Part shown: positions 10,420-37,910 of the stretch, in pieces | Layout: each line of letters starts with the position of its first letter | Position numbering within the stretch: the first letter of the stretch is position 1 | Source: Ephydatia muelleri | Lineage: Eukaryota; Porifera; Demospongiae; Spongillida; Spongillidae | Reading direction: 5' to 3' | Length of the DNA stretch: 64,000 nt | NCBI GenBank assembly: GCA_013339895.1 | Contig: JABACO010000014.1 | Span: 3,026,625-3,090,624 of the forward strand | Program-made: the position numbers and the translations under genes | Notes under the pieces: model-generated | The model's input: the letters and a program-made list of their open reading frames with translations, nothing else | Database searches by the model: none | Told to the model about the DNA's origin: nothing

Positions 10420-11135
10420 CCATGAGAGCCATGCGGGTGGTGGTGGCAGCGGCCAGGGTGGCAGCAGGCAAAGTGGTGGTAGGGGCACTGGTGCCAATAC
10501 TGGTGCCGATGGTGGGGCTGGTGAGTGCTCCTGCTGCTGCTGGTGGCAGTGGGGGCAGTGCTGCAGCTCTGCTGCTGCTGCTAGTGGCGGAGGGGGCAGC
10601 TCTGCTGCTGCTGCTGCTGGCGGTGGGGGCAGCTCTGCTTCTGCTGCTGCTGGTGGTGGTGGGGCAGCTCTGCTGCTGCTGGTGCTGGTGGCGGTGGGGA
10701 CAGCTCTGCTGCTGCTGCTGGTGGCAGTGGGGGCAGCTCTGCTGCTTGCTGCTGCTGCTACTGGTGGTGGTGGTGGGGCAGCTCTGCTGCTGCTGCTGCT
10801 AGTGGCGGAGGGGGGCAGCTCTGCTGCTGCTGCTGCTGGCGGTGGGGGCAGCTCTGCTTCTGCTGCTGCTGGTGGTGGTGGGGCAGCTCTGCTGCTGCTG
10901 GTGCTGGTGGCTGTGGGGACAGCTCTGCTGCTGCTGCTAGTGGCGGTGGGGGCAGCTCTGCTGCTGCTGCTGGTGGCGGTGGGGACAGCTCTGCTGCTGC
11001 TGCTGGTGGCGGTGGGGGCAGCTCTGCTGCTGCTGCTGCTGCTACTGGTGGTGGTGGTGGGGCAGCTCTGCTGCTGCTGGTGCTGGTGGCGGTGGGGGCA
11101 GCTCTGCTGCTACTGCTGGTGGTGGACGGTAGGGG
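10420..11135. repeat. GCT/GGTGGC-rich minisatellite
   Basis: Degenerate units of about 33-66 bp built from GGGGCAGCTCTGCTGCTGCTG fill this stretch. They create long Ala/Leu-rich open frames on the plus strand, which I take as by-products. The right end encodes the Pro/Ala-rich tail of the minus-strand gene. Confidence 0.85.
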
Positions 11136-12396
11136 GGCAGCACTGCATCTAGCGACCGCGGGGGCAGAGAGCCAGCAATATGATACCCATGCCCAACTAA
11201 AATATCATTTTCTTCTAATTTCAATGCATTAACTTCCCAGATAGTTTTTAGCAATGACCCTGCTTTTGCTCTTCGTACACTCAGTGCTTTGGAAACAAAT
11301 GCATCTGCACCAATCTTACTTACTGCTGCACGGGCAGATCTTGTAACAACCTTTTGAGCTAGCAATGGATGAGACTTACAAAAGGCATCATTTACTTCAC
11401 TTAGAAGCTCACTATCCCTAAGAATAGCTTTTTCAAGACCACCATTATACTCCATTAGTGCATGAGATTTGGGTTCATACAAGGAGTAGCTATATGGGAA
11501 AAGGATATGGTTGCAGTAGTTTTCAGTGCTCAACCCTAGCAAATGCAATTAAATTCATACACATTGCAGGCGGCTGCCGTTGTACATCAGATAAGGAAGC
11601 TTTTTGCACAACAGTTGGGTCACCATGCATGCTTTACATGTGAAGTGAATGGTTTTGTGCAGATCCCTTACATGCGTGCTGTACACATGTTGCATGCACA
11701 TCTTCCTATAGCTTTTTAATGCTAGTGCAATACAACATGCCATGACATACCTTTGGGTGGTAGTGGTAGTTCGGTGACCCCTGCGATACCGTTTCCTCTC
11801 GGCAGCACTTTTAGCCAATCGGACAGCGGGGTCATTCCAATACCGATTCCTTTCAGATGCCTTAATGGCAGCTGAATTGTCCTCGTATTTCTGCCTTTTA
11901 GCAGCGCGGTTCTCCTCGACGTCCTCTTGATATCGCTGCCTTTTAGTAGCGCGGTTTTCCTTGAGGTCCTCTTGATATCGCTGCCTTTTAGTAGCGCGGT
12001 TTTCCTTGAGGTTCTTTTGATATCGCTGCCTTTTAGCAGCGCGGTTCTCCTCGACGTCCTCTTGATATTGCTGCCTTTTAGCAGCACGGTTCTCCTAGAG
12101 GTCCTCTTGTATCGCTGCCTTTTAGCAGCACGGTTCTCCTCGACGTCCTCTTGATATCGCTGCCTTTTAGCAGCACGGTTCTCCTCGAGGTCCTCTTGAT
12201 ATCGCTGCCTTTTAGCAGATTGCTTAGATTCAACATCTGCGTTGTAGCTGTCGCGTACAGAGGCCTTCTTCTTTTCGGGATCGGCCTTGTAGCGCGCTCG
12301 GGCTTTAGCCTTGTTTTCTTGTGATAAAAAATCGTCTCGCTTTTGAAGGTATTCCGCTCGTTGCTTAGATCTCTTCTTTCGATTACGCGAAGGCAT
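11042..12396 (-). CDS. Basic tandem-repeat protein (KRQRYQED type), possibly degenerate
   Basis: Exon 1 (12396-11751) opens with MPSRNRKKRSKQRAEYL and continues into about nine 13-residue repeats of the form AAKRQRYQEDVEEN. Exon 2 (11535-11042) carries a conserved-looking block with LLAQKVVTRSARAAVSKI and RRAKAGSLLKTIWEVNAL, then a Pro/Ala-rich tail made by the minisatellite. Donor GTATGT and acceptor CTAG join in phase 1, giving 379 residues. I recall similar lineage-expanded basic-repeat proteins in sponge and cnidarian genomes, of unknown function and often beside mobile elements. One repeat unit lacks a base, so the later repeats are read in another frame (KRTSRRTALLKG). The original frame stays open for some distance beyond, so the copy may be decaying, or splicing may differ from that proposed. 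Confidence 0.5.
11878..12222. repeat. Coding tandem array, 39-bp unit
   Basis: About nine units of ~39 bp (TATCGCTGCCTTTTAGCAGC plus CGGTTCTCCTCGACGTCCTC) inside exon 1 of the basic-repeat gene. Units are highly alike, which indicates recent expansion or homogenisation. Confidence 0.85.
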
Positions 12397-12550
12397 TTAA
12401 CTTCATGCTGTATACATTAAACCAAATTAACTTCTCCAAATAACTTCATACCAATTCCTATATAAAACTTGCTACCGCATGAAGACTTCTCGCTGTATTT
12501 TCTTTCTAGGTGTCTATATGACCTTATGGGGCACCGTGCAGGTGAATTCC

Positions 12551-12760
12551 GAAGCGATTGGTGCTATTGCCGTTCTTCAAAACCTTTCGTAGCTTGTGTT
12601 ATACCTTCCTAAGAAAGACGACGACCAAGAATTTTTTAGGACTGGGCACGAGAAATAGGAATTCGTTTGTTTCTCTAAAAGCACACTGTTTTATGACACG
12701 GAACAAACGTAGAACTGTAGATCTTTGAGTTCTCGTTCCATCGCGACAAGAGATAAGCGA
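12551..12760 (+). repeat. Dispersed element fragment, homologous to 22783-22945
   Basis: The stretch starting GAAGCGATTGGTGCTATTGC aligns along its length with the one at 22783 in a USP intron. In some frames the second copy reads FRDWVRGWA, which is reminiscent of the N-terminal region of PIF/Harbinger transposases. That assignment is weak. Confidence 0.45.
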
Positions 12761-12796
12761 TCCGTTTCTCCGTTGTCCCTCCAGACGCGAGTGAAG

Positions 12797-15295
12797 TTTT
12801 TTTTAATGATTTCATCAATCCTCAATCAATCCTATATTGAACCTGCTGCCGCAGGTTCAGATATATACCATCTGTAAGCTCCACTGAAATCAGAAGTGTA
12901 ACACCTGCTGCTAGCTCTCGAGGGCAATGCGAGTGGATGCATGATAACCAATTGCAATGTCTGCAAAGTGAGATCAAACAGCTGACTTTCATTGTCATTA
13001 GAAGTTCTTGAAACTGATTTGTTTGAACTACTTCATTACACAGTTTCACTTTGTTAGCACTTATTGAACCTGCATTACCAGAAATGCCAATCTAAGTCAT
13101 GTTGATTAAATTTCAGAAGTTACATGATCTTGAATTTAGATTAAATATTCACAAAAGTACAGATATTGTTATGTTTTGTGAGAACCAGGCTATCATTTGC
13201 AATCTTGAGATCCACTAGCCTGTGTTTGAGAGGCTCTAGAGTTAAATGGCGATGTGGTCTAGGGTTTGATGATGGAGCAGCACTCCTTCTCACTAGCAGT
13301 TACTATTAAATTCTTATAGGCATCACTCCTCAAGCTAGGGACGATTTTGTATGTGTCCAGATGTGTATATGGAAGGTAGTGAGTTGTTATCAGTGTGTAT
13401 CCATGCAGGACTCGCTAAAGCAGAAGTACACAATACTAAACAGCATAGTTCCAATTGCAACGATAGCAGTGAAAGGTGATATCAATTGAGTATTAGCCAG
13501 TTGACCAGTTGGTTACTGCATGCTGTGCTTTGGTAAACCTTTGCCCCTTAGTTGTTCACAAGGCTAGCCAGTGTGCATGTGTGGATGTGAATGAACATTA
13601 TATGTTGTACTGAAATGTAGAGGTATCTCTTGTAGAGGTTAATGTGAAGAAAATTACAACTGAGATCATATCCAAGTCAATCACTGCTGTTTTAAAAAAC
13701 AAAAATTTAAACTCTTGTTTTGCACAGGAAGGGCAATACCATTTGCCTTTTAGGAGGGCAGCAGTTAAAGTGGAACGATTCCAAAACTAGGTGTTGCTCA
13801 GTAGCGCCATGGTGTTACTCAGTAGCATCATGGTGTTGCTCAGTAGCACCATGGTGTTGCACAAGTAGCACCATGATGTTCCAATAATCTAGTTATTCAC
13901 AGAAGATGTAGAATTTTTAGAACAGGTGCAACTGATACCTTTTTAAACTATCCACATAGTTCATGTTTTATACTTGTCACTTCCATTGAATTTTTTAAAG
14001 ATAATTACTTCAGTTACCGTTACTAGCTTCATAATTACATTAACGCTATGATTTTTAATTAGTTTCATACTATTAATAAAAATAGCAGTACAAACAAAAA
14101 ACAAAAAAAACATGCCAAGTAAACATTCAACAGTAAGCTGCCTGACTACATGACACTCTGTCTAATGACACTTCGAGTATGCACAGTGGGGACAGATATG
14201 GGATTGACAGAGTGGAATACCAAGACAAGGCCATCGGATATCATGACTGCATCATCATCATGTGTAGGCCTAGAGAAGAGACTGGGAGGACATGAAGCAA
14301 AGCTCATTAGTAGCTACTGCCAGTACTGAGCCTGGCTTGAGAACTGCTGTTATAGAGGCACCCTGCTGGAGCTGATCATACATCTCTCACTCATGAGGAA
14401 GGTTGCATAGTTTTTGTTTGGAAAATGAAGGAGCTCATATGATGCATATGAATGCATAGAATTGTGCTTCATTACATAATTTCAGTCAAAATAAGGACGG
14501 TCATTGCTATTATATCCATAAAGTGGTTTAAGAAAGATACTATGACATATTACATTATCTAGTTTTGGCGATTTTTGATTGTTGTATAAGGTAGCCTACT
14601 GATGTTAATTGCTGTTGCAGCTGGTTTATGCATTGGGGCTTTGTATATGACACCTATATAGGTATTCTGATCATTCATGTACAGCGACTTATCCAAGTTA
14701 TACATGTTCAATGGAGAATGCCCTATACATGTGTATTTATAGCATAGGGAGTGTGCAAAGTACAATATGTGCATTCTATGATATACTCTAGCTACTGGTT
14801 CAATGAGTTCATTGTAATTTCAGTGCTTTGTCACAAATGGCTGCTATATAATTTTATTTATTTATGTGAGGACAGTTCTCTTCAAGCTGCCACTATCTTC
14901 ACAATAACTGGATTATATAAGAAGCACTCCTGGTACTTCCTGTTGTTCCAATGCATATTTTTTTTACTCTCGCTTTCATTTTCTCTAGAGTTGCTCAAAC
15001 ATGGTCATAAATTTTACGGTATCGTTCTAATTATAACGTCGGGGACTCCCGTATTAATTAAATAACGCAAACTCTTTTCTCGGCCAGCATTGTTTCATTT
15101 CCGAACTAAGCTAAACGATAAGAGCTGCATGTTATGCCTGCATTTCCAGACCGGTACAGCGGTGCACGGACGACGCGTGTGTTCACGTTACTTGCAGTTG
15201 GGGCGTTGCGCATTTAATACAATGATAATCAATACTGCTGCACGTACAACAGTAACACGCATGCGCACGTCGACAAAACGCTCACGCATCTAGTT
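12797..15295. other. Gene-poor stretch with a 24-bp tandem repeat
   Basis: No gene is supported here. A 24-bp repeat (GTGTTGCTCAGTAGCACCAT type) runs four times at about 13791-13880. The rest is AT-rich unique-looking sequence. Confidence 0.6.
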
Positions 15296-16354
15296 CTAAG
15301 CGGCTGGAATGACCAGTCCGCGATCAACCTCACTTTCATTCAGCTGGCTGCAGTACGTTGTGGATCGAGCGAGAGTGGGCTCTGACTTGTAAGTGGCCTC
15401 GTCCGTTCCGAGGTCCGCCTTTTGCTTTTGCCGCAGATTGCCCGCCAGGCCATAATTGACCGTCCTCATCTTGCGCTTAGCAATGACAATGTGCAATACA
15501 AGCACACAGCCCGCGACCAGTCCCGCCCCCGGGGAGAGCACCGCCGTGGCCTTGAGAAGAAAATAGTTCGGCGGGTGTGGCTTCGCGCTGTACAAGCGAT
15601 ATGCAAACATCGTCACGATGAAGGTGAAAAATATGATTGGATAAGCGAGGAGCGGGAGCATTTGATTGAGCGCGCTCTTGTGAGCCCTGTTCGACGACAG
15701 GAGGGGCTCGTGCGCCTTGTTTCTGTGAGCTCTACAGGTCAGTACCGTCCCCATCACCACCATCGCCATAGAATCCAACAGAAGAACAAAGAAGGCGGGC
15801 CCATACCATAGCGCGAAAGTTTCCACGTTGCCCACTTGGAAAATGTCCGAGGGACAGTTGTCCTTCCAATCTTGAATCCAGCACCACGCTCCCGCACGTC
15901 CGTAGGAGTGGGTCAGGAAAGGAATGGAGGCCACGGCTACGGGAACGGCGGTCGAACTCACGACGTACACTATCTCCAACTTTTTAAAGTTCTTGTTGAA
16001 CACCGCGAAGCAGAAGAGATGGAAAGTCACACAGGTGGTGAACATCAACTTGACCCACTCCAGACTGAAAAACAGCGAGGCTACTATGCGGCACAACCGC
16101 GTGTAGATTTGCGGGTTTTTTTCGTAGTTAATGAAAAGCACCTCGAAACAAGACGCCGCCCCGAACAACATGGCGGCCAGAACCTGGTAGAGGGCAAGCC
16201 TGTAGGCAAATTGTTTGTACAGTTTGAATGCTACCACCAGCACTACCGCAAAGATGCACACCAGAACCGACGCCCCTCCAGTCGAACTCATGATCGCCAG
16301 TGCCCCGTCCAGCTGATCTTTGTCCAGGCTGGTGTTGCAACCTGATGGTTCCAT
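15296..16354 (-). CDS. Seven-transmembrane receptor, cAMP-receptor/GPR157-like
   Basis: An intronless gene of 352 residues starting at MEPSGCNTSL (16354). Upstream in-frame Met codons would add a non-hydrophobic extension that looks like 5' UTR. Seven hydrophobic helices can be traced, beginning with ASVLVCIFAVVLVVAF and including YRLALYQVLAAMLFG, the extracellular WCWIQDW after TM4, ALWYGPAFFVLLLDSMAMVV, MLPLLAYPIIFFTFIVTMF and GAGLVAGCVLVLHIVIAKR. The layout and the WCWI motif suit the family that includes Dictyostelium cAMP receptors and metazoan GPR157, near the secretin/adhesion class. An Asn-glycosylation site (NTS) lies in the short N-terminus, and the C-tail is rich in Ser and Thr. 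The ligand is unknown. It would act at the plasma membrane through G proteins. Confidence 0.8.
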   Translation of the reverse strand: MEPSGCNTSLDKDQLDGALAIMSSTGGASVLVCIFAVVLVVAFKLYKQFAYRLALYQVLAAMLFGAASCFEVLFINYEKNPQIYTRLCRIVASLFFSLEWVKLMFTTCVTFHLFCFAVFNKNFKKLEIVYVVSSTAVPVAVASIPFLTHSYGRAGAWCWIQDWKDNCPSDIFQVGNVETFALWYGPAFFVLLLDSMAMVVMGTVLTCRAHRNKAHEPLLSSNRAHKSALNQMLPLLAYPIIFFTFIVTMFAYRLYSAKPHPPNYFLLKATAVLSPGAGLVAGCVLVLHIVIAKRKMRTVNYGLAGNLRQKQKADLGTDEATYKSEPTLARSTTYCSQLNESEVDRGLVIPAA

Positions 16355-16652
16355 TTCAGAGCTGTCGACTTCCAAAGTTTTAACTAAACAACAACGGTTA
16401 GAGTTGTGGTTAAATGCGAAAAACGGAGCGCCCGGGTTGAAAGTGCGTCGCCCTCGTAGGGACATTCTTATTGTTGTCCACAATGGAGTACATCTCTGTT
16501 GTGCATCAGTCGGGACACAAAATCTATGCGACATTCCAACGCAAATCAAGTTATAAAGTCGGGTCTGTACCGGTGTCATAGGCATTTAATACGGTCCGGG
16601 GCAATTTTCGGTCCGTATCAGACCCAACTCCCTAGGGAATATGGTCCCAGTT

Positions 16653-16691
16653 CCCCCCCCCCCCCCCCCCCCCCCCCCCTCCCCCCAACCC
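16653..16691. repeat. Poly-C tract
   Basis: About 27 C in a row, interrupted once and followed by more C, lies ~300 bp upstream of the receptor start. No gene is recognised in 16700-17297. Confidence 0.9.
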
Positions 16692-17297
16692 CCAGATCGT
16701 ATATTCCCTAGCTGGTAGCACCGACGTTTTGACAGTTTCCCCTGTTGTTCTTTCGAAGGGAAAGTGGCACTGCATGCTCTCTTGACCTCTGACGTGGACT
16801 AACACGTGCACCTACATGTATAGCTAGCTTAGTCACTGACATCATCAAACTATATTTCATTCTTTAGATCGCTGTTGCAAAATGATATGCTTATTTTACA
16901 GGCGGATAGTAAATTCAAAGGTTTCAGTTAAGTCTTGAATGTTTCAGTTACACACCTAATGTTGAATTTACTAATAATGTAACACCAGTTTGGAGTCGTG
17001 TGATTGCAATGTAATACTACCCACCTGTATTCTATATACAATAAATAGCATACAGGTGAAAACTATACCAGAAGCACGAGTCCCAGTGGGACATGTCCAG
17101 TCCCACTGACTGAAGCAGCATTGCCCCCTGCAATACCACAGGAAGAAGCCTCTGCACAGCAGGAATGTGGAGTGTGACTTCTGTTCACCGGTTGAAGCAC
17201 AAAGGCAGTGACCAAGTTCTATGAAGGACTGATGTTGTCTCAATGACAATAGGAACAAAAAAATGACCATATCCAGAAATGAGCGGTCAAAAGTCAG

Positions 17298-17694
17298 AAG
17301 TAATTAATTCGTGGTTTGCGAATCAACGAATATTCCCGTATATCTTCCCGTAGACATGTATGGGGTACTTCAATACCAAGCACGCCAGATTTTTCTCAGC
17401 ATTTGCCATGAGGAATTGTTAGTACACTACATTTGCCAAGATTTTTAGTGGGGTCGCCGCATTTTTCCTATTTAAGACGTCGCTTCCCTAGGATTGTCCT
17501 CAATGTATGGTTATACATTGAGGACAATCCTAGGGAAGCGACGTCTTAAATAGGAAAAATACGGCGACCCCACTAAAAATACAATCCCTCATGGCAAATG
17601 CTGAGAAAAATCTGGCGTGCTTGGTATTGAAGTACCCCATACATGTCTACGGGAAGATATATTCGTTGATTCGCAAACCGCGAATTAATTACTT
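17298..17694. mobile_element. ~400-bp foldback MITE, near-perfect hairpin
   Basis: The two arms are near-identical inverted copies (AAGTAATTAATTCG at the outer ends), with the turn near 17510 at CCTCAATGTATGGTTATACA. The left arm carries about 20 extra bases near 17420. High arm identity suggests a young insertion. No coding capacity is seen. Confidence 0.9.
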
Positions 17695-19920
17695 AACGGA
17701 TATGGTTTTGTCTTGATTTTAGTTAAAGAATGGTTAATGGAATATTTTTTTGAAATACATGTACATATATCATAATCAGACCTGCTTATAGTACATCATA
17801 GAGTTGGTTAAAATTCAAATTGAATTAAAAAGGCAAGATGACCGCCTATGTATGGGCCATTTCTGGATATGCAGAGTCAGACAATTTCTGGACAAATCCA
17901 TCCCTACCGACCTGTAAGAATAATATATTATTTTTTGCAGTTTAATAAATGCATGGAATAGAATGCATGTACATTTCAATGCACTTTTATAATGTTTTAT
18001 AATATAGCCGTGATGCAATTTTCATGGAAACTGTCCCGTATAATTTTGTCTAGAAACTTTTTTATGATGAAACAATTTTTTTAAACATAGCTCGTCTGCT
18101 TGGCTTCTATAACTGAAGATATGTGACAGGTTCTTGACTTGTAACATCAAAAGCATGCCGACTGTTTTTATACAATTAAGATGCAGCATCTGTTAATTAA
18201 AACCATTAGATGTGCAGAGGTGAAACGTACGCATTATGAATGAGGCTGAAGGTTGCACCATCTGTTAATTGCTTGTTCCTCAGACTCGCAAACAAAAGAA
18301 GAAATGGTAGAATGCTCTGCAGTAGGCCTACGTATAACCCACACGAACAATTCCTAGCTGATCAACAGGCCTGTGTACGTACTGAGTATACAACAGACGA
18401 TACCCATTCCCAGCTGCATGCAATATGGCGTGTCTTGTTGTTAGCGATGCTTATGTCTAAAGTAGTCTTGGGCAGGACGTACCCACGGATCAGAACGCTA
18501 CATGTACAGAAGCGAAGAATGGCTGATCAGAAAAGCTACAATTGACTTCTCGCGAGAAATCAGAACGACGGTCTGCTGTACGTGGGAGCAGTCCAGTGCG
18601 AGATTGGAGCTGTTTACTGAAGAGAACACAATCATTGTATTCCTTGTGTTGTCCTTTGGAGTTTTAAATATACAATTACAGACCAAGGCAGGGAGTTCAT
18701 CCAATGAGGTAATTAAGTGTCTCTATATATGTTGCACCGAGCACTACTGCTCCTGTGTATACATTGTGCAAGTACTGCAGATGTAGTCAGCACCCAATGG
18801 CAGTGCTGTTATTGAATCTGTAGACATCCACCTATATCCAGTTGCATGACTGGCACAGCTCAGGTTTGTACAATGTGATGGGTTACAATCGGAGAGGTCA
18901 TCATGTAAGGTAAAGGATCTGCTGTCTCCTGCATTTCACAATCCAGTGCATAAAGACTGATATTCATAATTGATAAGATGTGTGGTCTACAGCAGAGCCT
19001 TGTCACAACTGATTGCTGCCACAGAGAATGGCTGTACTAGGGTGTGCGACGGCACATTAGTCTAGAGCTATATGCTTTGCTCGACACGCTAATATCACAA
19101 TTATACACCGTGCAGGCTGTAGATTGCCTTTGTTAAATATTCAAAAATTCTAACCAGTTGTGTGAAATATTGAACCTAACAATAATTCAGTATTCTACCA
19201 TTCCTGCTGTAATTAACAACAGTAAAATAAAATTTATTGTGACTCACATATGGTTACTATTCCTAAAAAAATTCTCAGAATCTTTTGAGTGCGTATTTAC
19301 AACATGGTGTCAACGATGCATCACACTGGCTACCGGTTGATAATTGCATTTCTTTTCCATGAGACAGATACGTGCCATCTGTTTAGATTATCAATGTGTG
19401 CTGATATTTTCAATCCATTCAAGGCAAAACATCCCAATTTACTGTGATGTTAATATTATGTGCTTCTCAAGGGACAACGACGGGGGTGACTCCCATACCC
19501 ATTGGGGGGACACAATACATCCCAACCACTGAGTACATCTGCGATGATTTGGAGCTGTTCGTTTTTGAGTTTTTGAATAGCCCATACGCCCACCAGCTGA
19601 CTGGATCGCACGCTTTACGTGTACATTCTCCCTATTGCAATTACAAATACTATTCACAGTTGAACGCGGTGACGTAATCTAATCGCTCTACGTTATATTG
19701 GGTCTTGGGACAAGAGTAGTGAGGTAGCTATATTTTATTCGGAGCCAATACACAAGTGTAGCGTGTGAATATTAGTACCACTAACAGCAGACACCATGTT
19801 TGAAACACAAAAAGAATGGAATTATCTCTAGCGGAATGTGCCACATTCATCCTAAATATATGCGAATAGTATTTACGGTCAATTGACACATTGTGGGCGG
19901 GTCTCTATTGAGCCTACGGA
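17695..19920. other. Intergenic region upstream of the Death-USP gene
   Basis: Mostly AT-rich. A possible untranslated or first exon around 18500-18710 follows a TCTCGCGAGA box, and a TGACGTAA motif lies near 19670. I cannot tie these to a named gene. The USP initiator lies at 19921. Confidence 0.45.
18548..18557. promoter_or_regulatory. TCTCGCGAGA promoter box
   Basis: A perfect 10-bp palindrome of the CGCG element found in many metazoan CpG promoters, bound in vertebrates by Kaiso/BANP-type factors. No firmly identified gene starts nearby. Confidence 0.5.
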
Positions 19921-37076
<17,156 letters not shown>

Positions 37077-37850
37077 GCATTTTTCACACTGCTGTAGTCT
37101 AATTTAAAACACTCAGTGGCGTGTAAAGCACAAAACCATTTGTGCATACGCTGCTCCTTGGGGAAACTAATATGCTAAATGTTTGCACCAAGTCCTGTTC
37201 CTCTGTGATGTGCCCACATACCCATTGCTGCCTAGCATAGCATGTCCTTTGTGGCATGAAATATGTACTTCATACTGCTTTTATGATTGGTGAATGCACT
37301 TGTGTTCAATAGAGGATCGTAAGGAGACTGAAGTATAAGGTGGAGTCAAGATTGATGAAGAGTCGAGATTGACAAAAATGGAATATATTCTGAATCTTTA
37401 TAATTAATTTGTATGTTTTCTGTTAAGTGTCTCTGTTAAAATATGAACATGTCCTTTGACATTGGTAATGGTTGTGTAAGCTGTGGCTGCATGTGCACTT
37501 CTATTTGTACACTGCAAGGCCCAGATTTGTTCTGTTGGCACAATTTCTTATCCTTTTGTATTTATTTGTATTATGACAATTCTGTTCCTAGAAAGTAATA
37601 ACTCTTTCACTATCATTGTGCTATACTGCGTTCCCGTGTTGGTTAAAATGTTTTTGTAAACAACTTCCGCAAATTTGACAAGCAGAAGGCTTTTCTTCTG
37701 AACAGTATGTTGTTGACTACAAAAACGTGGTTTATAGTAGATCAACAAAGTGGATGTTGTATATGGCAGCTATGGCGCAATATTACGCCATTGCCCGTGA
37801 AAGACATAATATTCACATAGTATTTCACCCTATAGAGGTACATCAGCTGC

Positions 37851-37910
<60 letters not shown>

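Noticed and set aside
10422-11152. Long Ala/Leu-rich open frames on the plus strand
   Set aside because: They are translations of a GCT/GGTGGC minisatellite with no start context or conserved part.
18502-18786. Possible first exon with a hydrophobic segment (IIVFLVLSFGVLNIQL)
   Set aside because: No downstream exon in phase and no family match. The USP has its own initiator at 19921.
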